NCBI GenBank assembly: GCA_007132725.1
Contig: SLOD01000111.1
Location: 1-43,511, forward strand
Direction of reading: 5' to 3'
DNA from: Candidatus Sumerlaeota bacterium
GTDB taxonomy: Bacteria; UBP6; UBA1177
DNA: 43,511 bases
The position numbers and the translations under genes are program-made. Positions 1 to 7,023 of the stretch are shown here, one piece after another; the stretch's first letter is position 1; the number at the start of each line of letters is the position of its first letter. The notes below the pieces were generated by a model. It searched no databases. It was given only the letters and a program-made list of their open reading frames with translations, and had not been told where the DNA came from.

Positions 1-63
1 CCTGAGGGTAAGTCGAGAAAGCAAAAGCCATCAGCAGACAAATCAGGGGACGCGAAACAATGA
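1..63 (+). CDS. C-terminal tail of a type I R-M modification subunit (HsdM), partial
   Basis: The window opens inside a reading frame giving about 20 residues (PEGKSRKQKP...) that ends with TGA at 61-63. The stop overlaps the ATG at 60 of the next fragment as ATGA. That fragment looks like the start of a type I restriction specificity subunit, and hsdM commonly overlaps hsdS this way, so the tail is most simply the hydrophilic C-terminus of HsdM. The tail itself carries no diagnostic motif; the call rests on position and the overlap. Sequence left of the window would settle it. Confidence 0.45.
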   Translation, partial: PEGKSRKQKPSADKSGDAKQ

Positions 64-221
64 AAATAAAACTCTCGGAAAAACAGATAAAAGATGGGTG
101 GAAGATTGTGAAGTTCGGGGAGATTGCCAGAGAGGTGAAATCCACCACGAATAATCCTGTTGGAGATGGATTGGAGTATTATATCGGTCTTGATGGCAAG
201 AAGGTGTTTTATAAACTTTAA
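60..221 (+). pseudogene. hsdS N-terminal fragment (type I R-M specificity subunit), truncated
   Basis: From ATG 60 the frame encodes 53 residues and stops at TAA 219-221. The pattern DGWKIVKFGEIAREVKSTT followed by GLEYYIGLD is the typical beginning of the first target-recognition domain of HsdS proteins, which are normally about 400 residues. The resemblance stops after the IGLD stretch, around base 195, where the sequence passes into the neighbouring nuclease gene. It is therefore a 5' stump of hsdS. It cannot provide a functional specificity subunit, so the type I system, if anything remains upstream, is probably inactive or uses another hsdS. The gene is too short for the ORF track. Confidence 0.65.
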
Positions 222-1179
222 GAAGAAGGGAGTATTAAGCGGAAACATGTACAGCAAAAAGATTCCATCTCCTTATTTTATAACTCTTACAAAAGATGCT
301 TGTTTGAAGGCATTTTGGAGAAAAAGTACACTGAGAACTTTCTTGCTTCAGCAAAAGGTTTCTCAAAATTATCTAAATTCATGGTCCGATGATGAATCTA
401 AAAGAATGTATATAGACCGTCTTTTTGAAGCATTGATAAAGACTCCCGCCGGAAGAGGATATAAGGTAATTTTTAATATTGCAGAGTCTATAGCTGAAAT
501 GAAATCTTTTCCTGATCTGGAGAATTGGGAAGATTCAGCAGATAAGAAATCAAAAGCACATGAAGCTGTCTCACGATTAAGAATGGAAGTGAACAAACTC
601 AAAAAATCAGAAAAAGATGAAAAAGAAGTAGAAGAAAAGAGAAAGAAGTACCATGAAGAACAGCAACAAAAAATTGCCACAGCATCTTCGATAGAAAAAC
701 TTCAGCAATCACTCACCGATCTTGTTTCTAAGCAGGGAACACAAGAAGGTGGGCATGCTTTTGAGAAATGGTTTTATGATTTGGTTGACTTTTTTGAGCT
801 GCATTATAAAAAATCATACAAAGATAGAAATGATCGGCAGATTGATGGCTCAATAACTTTGGACGGAACAACATTTCTCGTTGAAACCAAATTTACAAAA
901 GATCCAACAGGTTCGCAAGACATTGATATTTTCTTCAGCAAAATTCAAAGAAAAGCAGACAACACAATGGGAATAATGCTTTCTATGGCTGGGTTTAATG
1001 ACAATGCAATTGAGAATGCATGCAGAGACAGAACCACGCTTCTTTTGATGGACTATACTCATCTCTATAATCTGATCTTTCCACAGTTGATGACATTACA
1101 AGAAGTTATTCAAAGAATATGGAGACATGCCTCTCAAACTGGAGAATCGTATCTCGCAGTTAAGGATTTTTCGAGGTGA
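160..1179 (+). CDS. PD-(D/E)XK restriction endonuclease-like protein, 5' end disrupted
   Basis: The C-terminal half (about residues 195-320 of the ORF) reads as an Mrr-like nuclease domain: GGHAFEKW at the start, then QIDGSI with Asp229, and VETKF giving the E242-x-K244 pair of the PD-(D/E)XK core. A charged, probably coiled-coil segment (about 130-185) precedes it. The first roughly 75 residues of the ORF do not look like protein of this family. A better N-terminal sequence (YKRCLFEGILEKKYTENFLA) lies in the frame of the hsdS fragment and stops at about 388, so a frameshift near 385 is likely and the native start is lost or fused to hsdS. The protein may act as a defence nuclease if the C-terminal part is still made. 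It sits 10 bases upstream of the retron effector gene; no RNA or protein link between them can be shown. Confidence 0.65.
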   Translation: MEMDWSIISVLMARRCFINFKKKGVLSGNMYSKKIPSPYFITLTKDACLKAFWRKSTLRTFLLQQKVSQNYLNSWSDDESKRMYIDRLFEALIKTPAGRGYKVIFNIAESIAEMKSFPDLENWEDSADKKSKAHEAVSRLRMEVNKLKKSEKDEKEVEEKRKKYHEEQQQKIATASSIEKLQQSLTDLVSKQGTQEGGHAFEKWFYDLVDFFELHYKKSYKDRNDRQIDGSITLDGTTFLVETKFTKDPTGSQDIDIFFSKIQRKADNTMGIMLSMAGFNDNAIENACRDRTTLLLMDYTHLYNLIFPQLMTLQEVIQRIWRHASQTGESYLAVKDFSR

Positions 1180-1189
1180 GTAACATACA

Positions 1190-2389
1190 GTGATTAACTT
1201 TAAAACCCTTGACATAAACATGATTAATTCAAGTCCAGAGATTAGAACATGGTTGCAACAGTTTGGGACTCATGATGTTGAAACAGCTAAATCTTTGCTT
1301 GCAAATTTGAAGTTTGTATCAAGAGATGATTATGCGGAGTGGGTTGTCAATAAATTGGAATGTTTTCAAGCTGGAACAGACAGTTCTGCTATTTATACCG
1401 TCAGGAAGTTTCGTACAGGAGCACAAAATTTCTGGAGAAATGATGGTTCAGTTCAACCCAGACCTGCAACAACACAAGGAAGTGAAGATTTGGCTGCATC
1501 AATCATTTCCAATGCAAATAGAAGATATGGTGATTTTTTTAAAGATCACCCTTCTTTGCAAGTTTTAAAGAATAATCGAATAAAAAGCATAATTTTAATT
1601 GACGATTCGATTGGTAGTGGACATCGGGTTTCAGAGTTTCTTAAGTTAATGACAAACCATCCTACTTTCTTGAGTTGGTGGAATTATGGAAGAATACATA
1701 TCCATATTATTGCACTAGCAAGAACAAGAGAATCAGAAAAATTTATCTTGGAAAACATGGTTGGTTCAGATCATGGAAAAAGAGTTTATAGAAAGTCTTC
1801 TAAATTGTTTTTTCATAGCGATATTGTCTATAATTCTTTTTATTTAAATTCCCGGTGGGGCAAAAAAAGTAATGAAATATTAAATCTGTGTGGTAGAACT
1901 AAAAAGATTCCTAAAGATCGCAGAAGAGGATATGGTGATGTGATGGGAAATATTGTTTTTTACCACAGTGTACCAAATAATATTCCGGGAATGCTGTTTA
2001 GACGAGATAATGGCTGGCAACCTTTGTTTCCAGATAGAAGTTTTCCCGACTGGCTGGCAAATCTTCTTGAAAACGGTAGTAGGATAAATACTGTTGATGA
2101 CTCAGGACAACTTCAAATTAGGAAAGAAGTTCTTCAAATATTAGGAATGGTTAAAAGTGGTCTTCGTACAAAAACAAGTTTGTCAAAAAGACTTGGTTAT
2201 GATGTTAAAATTGTTGATCAAATCATGTCTTTTTGTTTGCGAATGAATTTGTTGTTCAAAGATGAGAATAATGTCTTACGGATTGGAGAAGCAGGATATG
2301 CTTATCTGAAAAGAAACATACAAAGTATTGAGAGAAAGAGAGAGTACGATTATGGACTATATGTTCCATCAACTTGGAGTGTCGACTAG
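1190..2389 (+). CDS. Retron effector: PRTase-like protein with C-terminal winged helix
   Basis: This 399-residue protein has the PRPP-binding loop of phosphoribosyltransferase-fold proteins, IILIDDSIGSGHRV at about 134-147 (two hydrophobics, DD, then G-S-G). A probable winged-helix DNA-binding region follows at about 305-380 (EVLQILGMVKSGLRTKTSLS). There is no signal peptide or membrane segment, so it is cytosolic. The gene lies directly upstream of a retron ncRNA and RT, and its last bases, including the stop codon, form part of the predicted a1 arm. A PRTase plus winged-helix partner is, as I recall, the hallmark of one published retron class (type III); this was not checked. By analogy it would be the toxic or abortive-infection component held in check by msDNA and RT. 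The GTG start at 1190 has GAGGTG upstream at a long spacing; ATG 1220 is an alternative. Confidence 0.75.
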   Translation: MINFKTLDINMINSSPEIRTWLQQFGTHDVETAKSLLANLKFVSRDDYAEWVVNKLECFQAGTDSSAIYTVRKFRTGAQNFWRNDGSVQPRPATTQGSEDLAASIISNANRRYGDFFKDHPSLQVLKNNRIKSIILIDDSIGSGHRVSEFLKLMTNHPTFLSWWNYGRIHIHIIALARTRESEKFILENMVGSDHGKRVYRKSSKLFFHSDIVYNSFYLNSRWGKKSNEILNLCGRTKKIPKDRRRGYGDVMGNIVFYHSVPNNIPGMLFRRDNGWQPLFPDRSFPDWLANLLENGSRINTVDDSGQLQIRKEVLQILGMVKSGLRTKTSLSKRLGYDVKIVDQIMSFCLRMNLLFKDENNVLRIGEAGYAYLKRNIQSIERKREYDYGLYVPSTWSVD

Positions 2390-2630
2390 GCGACTATTTA
2401 GCCGTCTGGTTTTTTTGATAATATATCGGGGAATCAGGCAGATTCCACACATTAATTTGTGTAGGATGGAGATAGCGGATAGTTATCTCTGGAAAGAACT
2501 GACGATATGGCGACTTCGTCGCCCATGGATGTCCTCCTCCATTATCCATCGAGGTCTCGGGAAGACGAGGACATTCACGGCCCCAATAGGGTTAAAGGAG
2601 TAAGTAAATGGAAGCCTGGTCGACACATCA
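2375..2630 (+). ncRNA. Retron msr-msd noncoding RNA
   Basis: The gap between effector and RT is densely structured. Arms 2375-2400 (a1) and 2605-2630 (a2) pair as 3 bp, a 1x1 mismatch, 13 bp (GTGTCGACTAGGC with GCCTGGTCGACAC, one G-U), a 2x2 loop and 7 bp (one G-U). G2401 immediately follows a1 in the context TTTAGC, like the TTAGC around the branching guanosine of Ec86, so it is the candidate 2'-5' priming site. Between the arms are hairpins 2430-2446 (6 bp), 2447-2462 (5 bp), 2469-2489 (6 bp) and 2509-2523 (6 bp, TTC loop). A long msd-like stem pairs 2526-2536 with 2567-2577 (11 bp, one G-U) and encloses a small 2554-2566 hairpin. The exact msr/msd border and transcript ends cannot be read from sequence. 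Confidence 0.8.
2594..2600 (+). promoter_or_regulatory. RBS of the retron RT, next to the a2 arm
   Basis: AAAGGAG sits 7 bases before ATG 2608. The codon immediately before that ATG is an in-frame TAA (2605-2607), so translation cannot begin upstream, and no ATG, GTG or TTG follows early in the frame. The Shine-Dalgarno lies just outside the a2 arm, whereas the start codon itself is paired with a1 in the predicted fold. This may let RNA folding, or ribosomes finishing the effector gene, control RT translation. Confidence 0.6.
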
Positions 2631-3768
2631 TCTTTTTAAAAAGGCTTTAGATGAAAATCTACAAGAATCATCTGCTGATAATGCCCAAAAATATGCTGCA
2701 AAATTAAGGTCTAAGAATTTACCTGTTATATTTTCACTTAGACATCTAAGCAAAATAACTGGAACAGAATACTTGTCATTACACAGCACTGTTAACAGAA
2801 AAAAGGATTCCTGTAATTACTCAATTTTTTCAATTAAAAAACGATCTGGAGGCCGCAGATTTATTCACGCCGTGAATCACCCTCTTTTTTCTGTTCAGAA
2901 ATTCATTAACTGTGAAATTCTCCAAAATGTAAAACCGCATCACTCTTCCTTTGCATTTCATCGATCTGGTGGAATAAAAAAATGCGCAGATATGCATTGT
3001 GGGGCAAAATGGATATTGTCTTTTGATCTCAAAGACTTTTTTTATTCCATTAAAGAATCTTCTGTCTATGAGGTATTTGCTGAATTAGGATATAAAAGCC
3101 TACTTGCTTTTGAAATGGCTAGGTTGTGTACTACAAGACGCCTTCCTCAAAAGGCTGACAAATATTTGAATTATCAGGATATACCAATTTTGAGAAATTA
3201 TGAACAGTCAAAGAGCTATCCATATGAATTCAATCATTTTCAAGGGGTTCTTCCCCAAGGTGCGCCAAGCAGTCCAATGTTAAGTAATTTAGTGGCAAGA
3301 ACACTTGATGAAGCATTGTATTCATTTTCGCAAGAAAACAGTTTTATATATACTAGATATGCTGATGATCTTACTTTTTCTGCAACTAGACTTCCTGAAG
3401 GAAAATCAATAGGCAGATTGAAAATGGATATAATATCAATTATCAGGAGACATGGATTTATAGAAAATCCTAAAAAAATAAGGATTGCAGGTTCCGGATC
3501 AAAAAAGGTTGTCTTAGGATTATTGGTGGATGGTGATCGATCGAGAATATCCAAAGAAATGTATAAACGAATAGATAGACTATTGCACGCAGCAACAAAA
3601 TATGGAATAGAAGATACAGCATCTCATGAAGGATTTAAGTCAGCATATGGTTTATTTAATCATTTGAAAGGCTTGCTGCTTTTTGTTAAAGATGTTGATT
3701 TTAAAAGATGGGAATTTTTTCAGGAGAAGTTTCAAGAAATAAGTGGCCCATGGGAGAATTTAATATGA
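2608..3768 (+). CDS. Retron-type reverse transcriptase
   Basis: This 386-residue RT would prime cDNA synthesis on the ncRNA just upstream to make msDNA. Visible motifs in order: LPVIFSLRHLSKITG (about 38-52, as in Ec86-type RTs), FSIKKRSGGRRFIHAV (74-89), FDLKDFF with first catalytic Asp140, LPQGAPSSP (215-223), YTRYADDLTFS with Asp253/Asp254, and a C-terminal thumb. The retron-typical NAxxH element appears as CADMH (126-130), and the VTG element as VLG (302-304), so both signatures deviate. About 30 extra residues lie before LPQGAPSSP compared with short retron RTs such as Ec86. ATG 2608 is enforced by an in-frame TAA just upstream and has a good Shine-Dalgarno. It forms one unit with the effector and ncRNA. 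Confidence 0.92.
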   Translation: MEAWSTHHLFKKALDENLQESSADNAQKYAAKLRSKNLPVIFSLRHLSKITGTEYLSLHSTVNRKKDSCNYSIFSIKKRSGGRRFIHAVNHPLFSVQKFINCEILQNVKPHHSSFAFHRSGGIKKCADMHCGAKWILSFDLKDFFYSIKESSVYEVFAELGYKSLLAFEMARLCTTRRLPQKADKYLNYQDIPILRNYEQSKSYPYEFNHFQGVLPQGAPSSPMLSNLVARTLDEALYSFSQENSFIYTRYADDLTFSATRLPEGKSIGRLKMDIISIIRRHGFIENPKKIRIAGSGSKKVVLGLLVDGDRSRISKEMYKRIDRLLHAATKYGIEDTASHEGFKSAYGLFNHLKGLLLFVKDVDFKRWEFFQEKFQEISGPWENLI

Positions 3769-3915
3769 CCATCAACGAACAAAATACCATCAGTGACTAA
3801 CCTAATTGGCAAAAAATTTTCCATTCAAGCAGGAACTAATAAAATTTTTATGGAAGTAAAAAGCGACACTACTCCACATCCCTTCTCAATTTTATTGACA
3901 AAACCTTGTTTCTAA
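3769..3915 (+). other. Post-RT stretch with open frame in RT phase; probable gene remnant
   Basis: After the RT stop TGA (3766-3768) the same frame stays open for 48 codons to TAA 3913-3915 (for example IGKKFSIQAGTNKIFMEVK). In another frame, ATG 3765 overlaps the RT stop as ATGA and gives a 10-codon peptide (MTINEQNTISD), then a stop. Either the RT once had a longer C-terminus or this is a relic of the next gene of the defence island. No family is recognised, and the open frame could be chance in AT-rich DNA. Confidence 0.3.
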
Positions 3916-3922
3916 ATAAAAA
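3895..3922 (+). promoter_or_regulatory. Candidate sigma70 promoter for acpP
   Basis: A perfect TTGACA (3895-3900) is followed after 16 bases by TAAAAA (3917-3922), a weak -10. It lies about 60 bases upstream of the ACP start codon and outside the retron genes, so the ACP gene can be transcribed independently of the island. Confidence 0.4.
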
Positions 3923-3979
3923 TCAAACTCAATTGTTCAGTTTTTGTGCTGAAACAGTAATTTTTGCCGGAGGCATATC

Positions 3980-4222
3980 ATGGAAAAAAAAGATATTCTT
4001 GAAAAAGTATTAACTTTAGCTTCAGAAAAACTGTCTGCAAAAAGAGAAACAATTTCGGAAAAAACAAAGTTTGATGAAGACTTGAGTGCTGACTCAATAG
4101 ATGTTACCGATTTTATCATGGAACTGGAAAGTGAGTTCGATATAGTGGTAGATGATGACGATATAATCGGGATCAGAACTATCGGCGATGCTGCTGATTA
4201 TATCCACGAAAGACTTACATAA
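3980..4222 (+). CDS. acpP: Acyl carrier protein
   Basis: This 80-residue acidic helical protein has the ACP layout: an N-terminal helix, then LSADSIDVTDFIMELESEF with the serine of DSI as the phosphopantetheine attachment site, an acidic stretch (DIVVDDDDI), and a final helix (TIGDAADYIHERL). The usual DSLDTVEL motif is altered to DSIDVTDF. It would carry fatty-acyl intermediates in the cytosol. The start is supported by GGAGG 6 bases upstream. No fab gene stands beside it, so it is a stand-alone ACP and could instead be a specialised paralogue serving lipid modification or a dedicated acyl pathway. Length is normal for the family (about 77-85). Confidence 0.85.
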   Translation: MEKKDILEKVLTLASEKLSAKRETISEKTKFDEDLSADSIDVTDFIMELESEFDIVVDDDDIIGIRTIGDAADYIHERLT

Positions 4223-4356
4223 AAAAACTAAGAGTTTTCAAAACTGAAATAACCGTCTATTTCAAAAACTTTACTTTTTATTTCCGAAATGTAGATATAT
4301 TTGTGCTCTTAGACTATTATGGGCTTTGCTTGATTTTGTGACAGGAGATTTTTGGA

Positions 4357-7023
4357 ATGGAAATTGGTAAAAAGTATCAACATGAAGGAATTGAAAAAAA
4401 ATGGTATTCTTTCTGGGAGGAAAAGGGTTTTTTTAAGGCTGATCCTTCTTTAGACAAACCTCCGTTTTCAATAGTTCTTCCTCCTCCCAATGTTACCGGA
4501 GTGCTTCATATGGGGCATACGGTAATGGCTGTTATACAGGACATAATGAGCAGATATAAAAGAATGTCCGGTTTTGATGTTTTATGGCTCCCGGGTACAG
4601 ATCATGCGGGTATTGCAACTCAAATGGTGGTTGAAAGAGATTTGCAGAAACAGGGAATTTCCCGTCATGACCTTGGACGTGAGAAATTTCTTGAAAAAGT
4701 GTGGGAGTGGAAAAACACAAATGGCGGAACAATAACGAAACAACTCAGAAGTCTCGGTTCATCTCTTGACTGGTCAAGGGAGCGGTTCACGATGGATGAG
4801 ATGTTGTCGAAAGCTGTTGTTGAGGTGTTTGTTTCTCTCTATGACGAAGGGTTGATATACAGGGACAACTATATCATCAACTGGTGTCCAAGTTGCAGAA
4901 CTGCTTTAAGCGACCTTGAAGTTGATTATCAGGAAAATGAAGGAAACCTATGGCGCATTAAATATCCTGTAAAAGGTGAAAAAGGGAGATTCCTGACAGT
5001 TGCAACCACCCGTCCGGAAACAATGCTTGGAGATACTGGTGTAGCCGTTCATCCGGAAGATCCAAGATATGAAGACCTTATAGGTAAAGCTGTAACTCTT
5101 CCATTAATGAACAGGGAAATTCCGATAGTTGCAGATGAGGTGCTTGTTGATATGGAATTTGGAACAGGTGCTGTAAAGGTTACCCCTGCTCATGATTTTA
5201 ATGACTTTGATACCGGCAAAAGACACAATCTTGAAGAGATAAATGTGGTTGATGAATCTGGAAAAATTAACAGACAGGGTGGAAAATTCAATGGGATGGA
5301 TGTTCTTGATGCCAGGAAAGCTATAGTAAAAGAACTTGATTCCCTCGGCCTTCTTGAAAGCGTTGAAAAACATTCCCATTCTATTGGGAATTGTGGCAGA
5401 TGCCGCACAGTTGTCCAGCCGATACTTTCAAAACAGTGGTTTGTAAAAATAGAGTCTCTTGCAAAACCGGCTATTGAAGCTGTTAAAACGGGAAAGATAG
5501 TTTTTCAGCCTGATCATTGGAAAAAAACATACTTTGAGTGGATGTACAACATAAAAGACTGGTGTATAAGCCGTCAGCTCTGGTGGGGACACCGTATTCC
5601 TGCATGGTATTGCGGTGATTGCGGTGGAACTGTTGTTGCAAGGGAGGAGCCTGAACAATGTTGTGGATGTTCCTCAAAAAATCTTGAAAGAGATCCTGAT
5701 GTCCTTGATACATGGTTCAGCTCGGCACTTTGGCCATTTTCTACTCTAGGATGGCCTGAAAAAACAGACGATCTCAAAAAATATTATCCTACAACCCTTA
5801 TGGAAACAGGTTTTGACATCATCTTTTTCTGGGTAGCCAGAATGATAATGGCAGGGTTGAAATTTGTCGGTGACATTCCTTTTGAAAAAGTGTACTTTCA
5901 TGGAATGGTAAGAGATGAGAAAGGGCAGAAAATGTCCAAGACCAAAGGGAATGTGATAGATCCCCTTGATATAACAGAAAAGTACGGTGCAGATGCTTTA
6001 AGATTCACCTTTGCAATGATGCCTCTTTCAGCTACGGATCTTAAACTTTCAAAAGATGCGATAGAAGGATACTGGAATTTTATCAATAAAATATATAATG
6101 CTGTCAGATTTTCTCTTATGCAGTTTGATGAAGGCGAAATACTTGAGTTTGTTCCGTCAGAGTACAAAGATGACAACTTTTCTTTTGCGGATAGGTGGAT
6201 ACTTTACAGACTTGACTCAGCAACAGAACAAGTTGAAGCATCTCTTGAAGAAATGAGATTCAGTGATGCTGCAGGCACTCTTTATCACTTTTTCTGGCAT
6301 GAATTCTGTGATTGGTATATAGAGCTCGTTAAGCCCACTTTTTTCGGAGAAGATGAACAGGGAAAAACAGTTTCAAAAAAAGTGCTTGTGAAAGTTCTCG
6401 ATGCAAGTTTAAAGCTTCTCCATCCATTCATGCCCCATGTAACTGAAGAACTTTGGCAGGCACTGCCTGTAAAATATTCTTCAAAAAAAGAATCAATAAT
6501 GGTAAGCTGTTTCCCCGGGCATGGTGATTTTTGTAAATTCAGGTCGGATGCTGAAACAATGGATCAGGTACTTGAAATAATAACCTGTATCAGGACAATA
6601 AGGTCAGAGAACAACATAAAGCCTTCCTGTGAAACTGATGTGATACTCTCTTTGAAAGATGATGTCAAAAATGTTCTCAGCGGAGGGGAAGACTATCTTA
6701 AAAGACTGGCAAGGATAAAAAACATAACCTATGCAGACAAGGTTGATGAAGTTGATAGAGAAACGGCGTCCGCTGTTGTAAAAGGAGGGAAGCTCTTTGT
6801 TCCTTTAGCTGGACTTGTTGATTTTTCTGAAGAGATAAAAAGGATAAAAAAAGAGATAGGAAAGTTGCAGAAAGACTATGACCAAAGTGAAAAGAAGCTT
6901 TCAAACGAGAACTTTCTCCAAAAAGCTGATCCTGAAGCTGTGGAAAAGGAAAAGGTCAAACATTTCCGTATCAGTGAAAAATTGGATCACCTTAAAGAGA
7001 GGCTTAGGGAAATATCAAAATGA
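4357..7023 (+). CDS. valS: Valyl-tRNA synthetase
   Basis: This 888-residue class Ia synthetase charges tRNA-Val in the cytosol. The HIGH-type motif is in PPPNVTGVLHMGHT (42-55), and the KMSKS-type motif KMSKTKGNV lies near residue 525. The CP1 editing domain is evident (TTRPETMLGDTGVAVHP). A cysteine pair cluster (WYCGDCGG ... CCGC) suggests a zinc-binding site. The C-terminal 65 residues form the charged coiled coil that binds tRNA in ValS. The start has CAGGAG upstream. Its stop overlaps the nadC start as ATGA, so it heads an operon running to the M23 peptidase gene. Length is typical (about 880-950). Confidence 0.97.
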   Translation: MEIGKKYQHEGIEKKWYSFWEEKGFFKADPSLDKPPFSIVLPPPNVTGVLHMGHTVMAVIQDIMSRYKRMSGFDVLWLPGTDHAGIATQMVVERDLQKQGISRHDLGREKFLEKVWEWKNTNGGTITKQLRSLGSSLDWSRERFTMDEMLSKAVVEVFVSLYDEGLIYRDNYIINWCPSCRTALSDLEVDYQENEGNLWRIKYPVKGEKGRFLTVATTRPETMLGDTGVAVHPEDPRYEDLIGKAVTLPLMNREIPIVADEVLVDMEFGTGAVKVTPAHDFNDFDTGKRHNLEEINVVDESGKINRQGGKFNGMDVLDARKAIVKELDSLGLLESVEKHSHSIGNCGRCRTVVQPILSKQWFVKIESLAKPAIEAVKTGKIVFQPDHWKKTYFEWMYNIKDWCISRQLWWGHRIPAWYCGDCGGTVVAREEPEQCCGCSSKNLERDPDVLDTWFSSALWPFSTLGWPEKTDDLKKYYPTTLMETGFDIIFFWVARMIMAGLKFVGDIPFEKVYFHGMVRDEKGQKMSKTKGNVIDPLDITEKYGADALRFTFAMMPLSATDLKLSKDAIEGYWNFINKIYNAVRFSLMQFDEGEILEFVPSEYKDDNFSFADRWILYRLDSATEQVEASLEEMRFSDAAGTLYHFFWHEFCDWYIELVKPTFFGEDEQGKTVSKKVLVKVLDASLKLLHPFMPHVTEELWQALPVKYSSKKESIMVSCFPGHGDFCKFRSDAETMDQVLEIITCIRTIRSENNIKPSCETDVILSLKDDVKNVLSGGEDYLKRLARIKNITYADKVDEVDRETASAVVKGGKLFVPLAGLVDFSEEIKRIKKEIGKLQKDYDQSEKKLSNENFLQKADPEAVEKEKVKHFRISEKLDHLKERLREISK

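Noticed and set aside
2328-2603. 91-codon ORF across the end of the effector gene and the ncRNA
   Set aside because: It crosses the effector stop region and the structured ncRNA, has no family resemblance, and the RNA structure explains the sequence better.
4223-4356. Possible T-box or terminator before valS (hairpin GAAATA/TATTTC at 4246-4263)
   Set aside because: Only 6 bp, no U-tract follows, and no T-box landmarks were seen.
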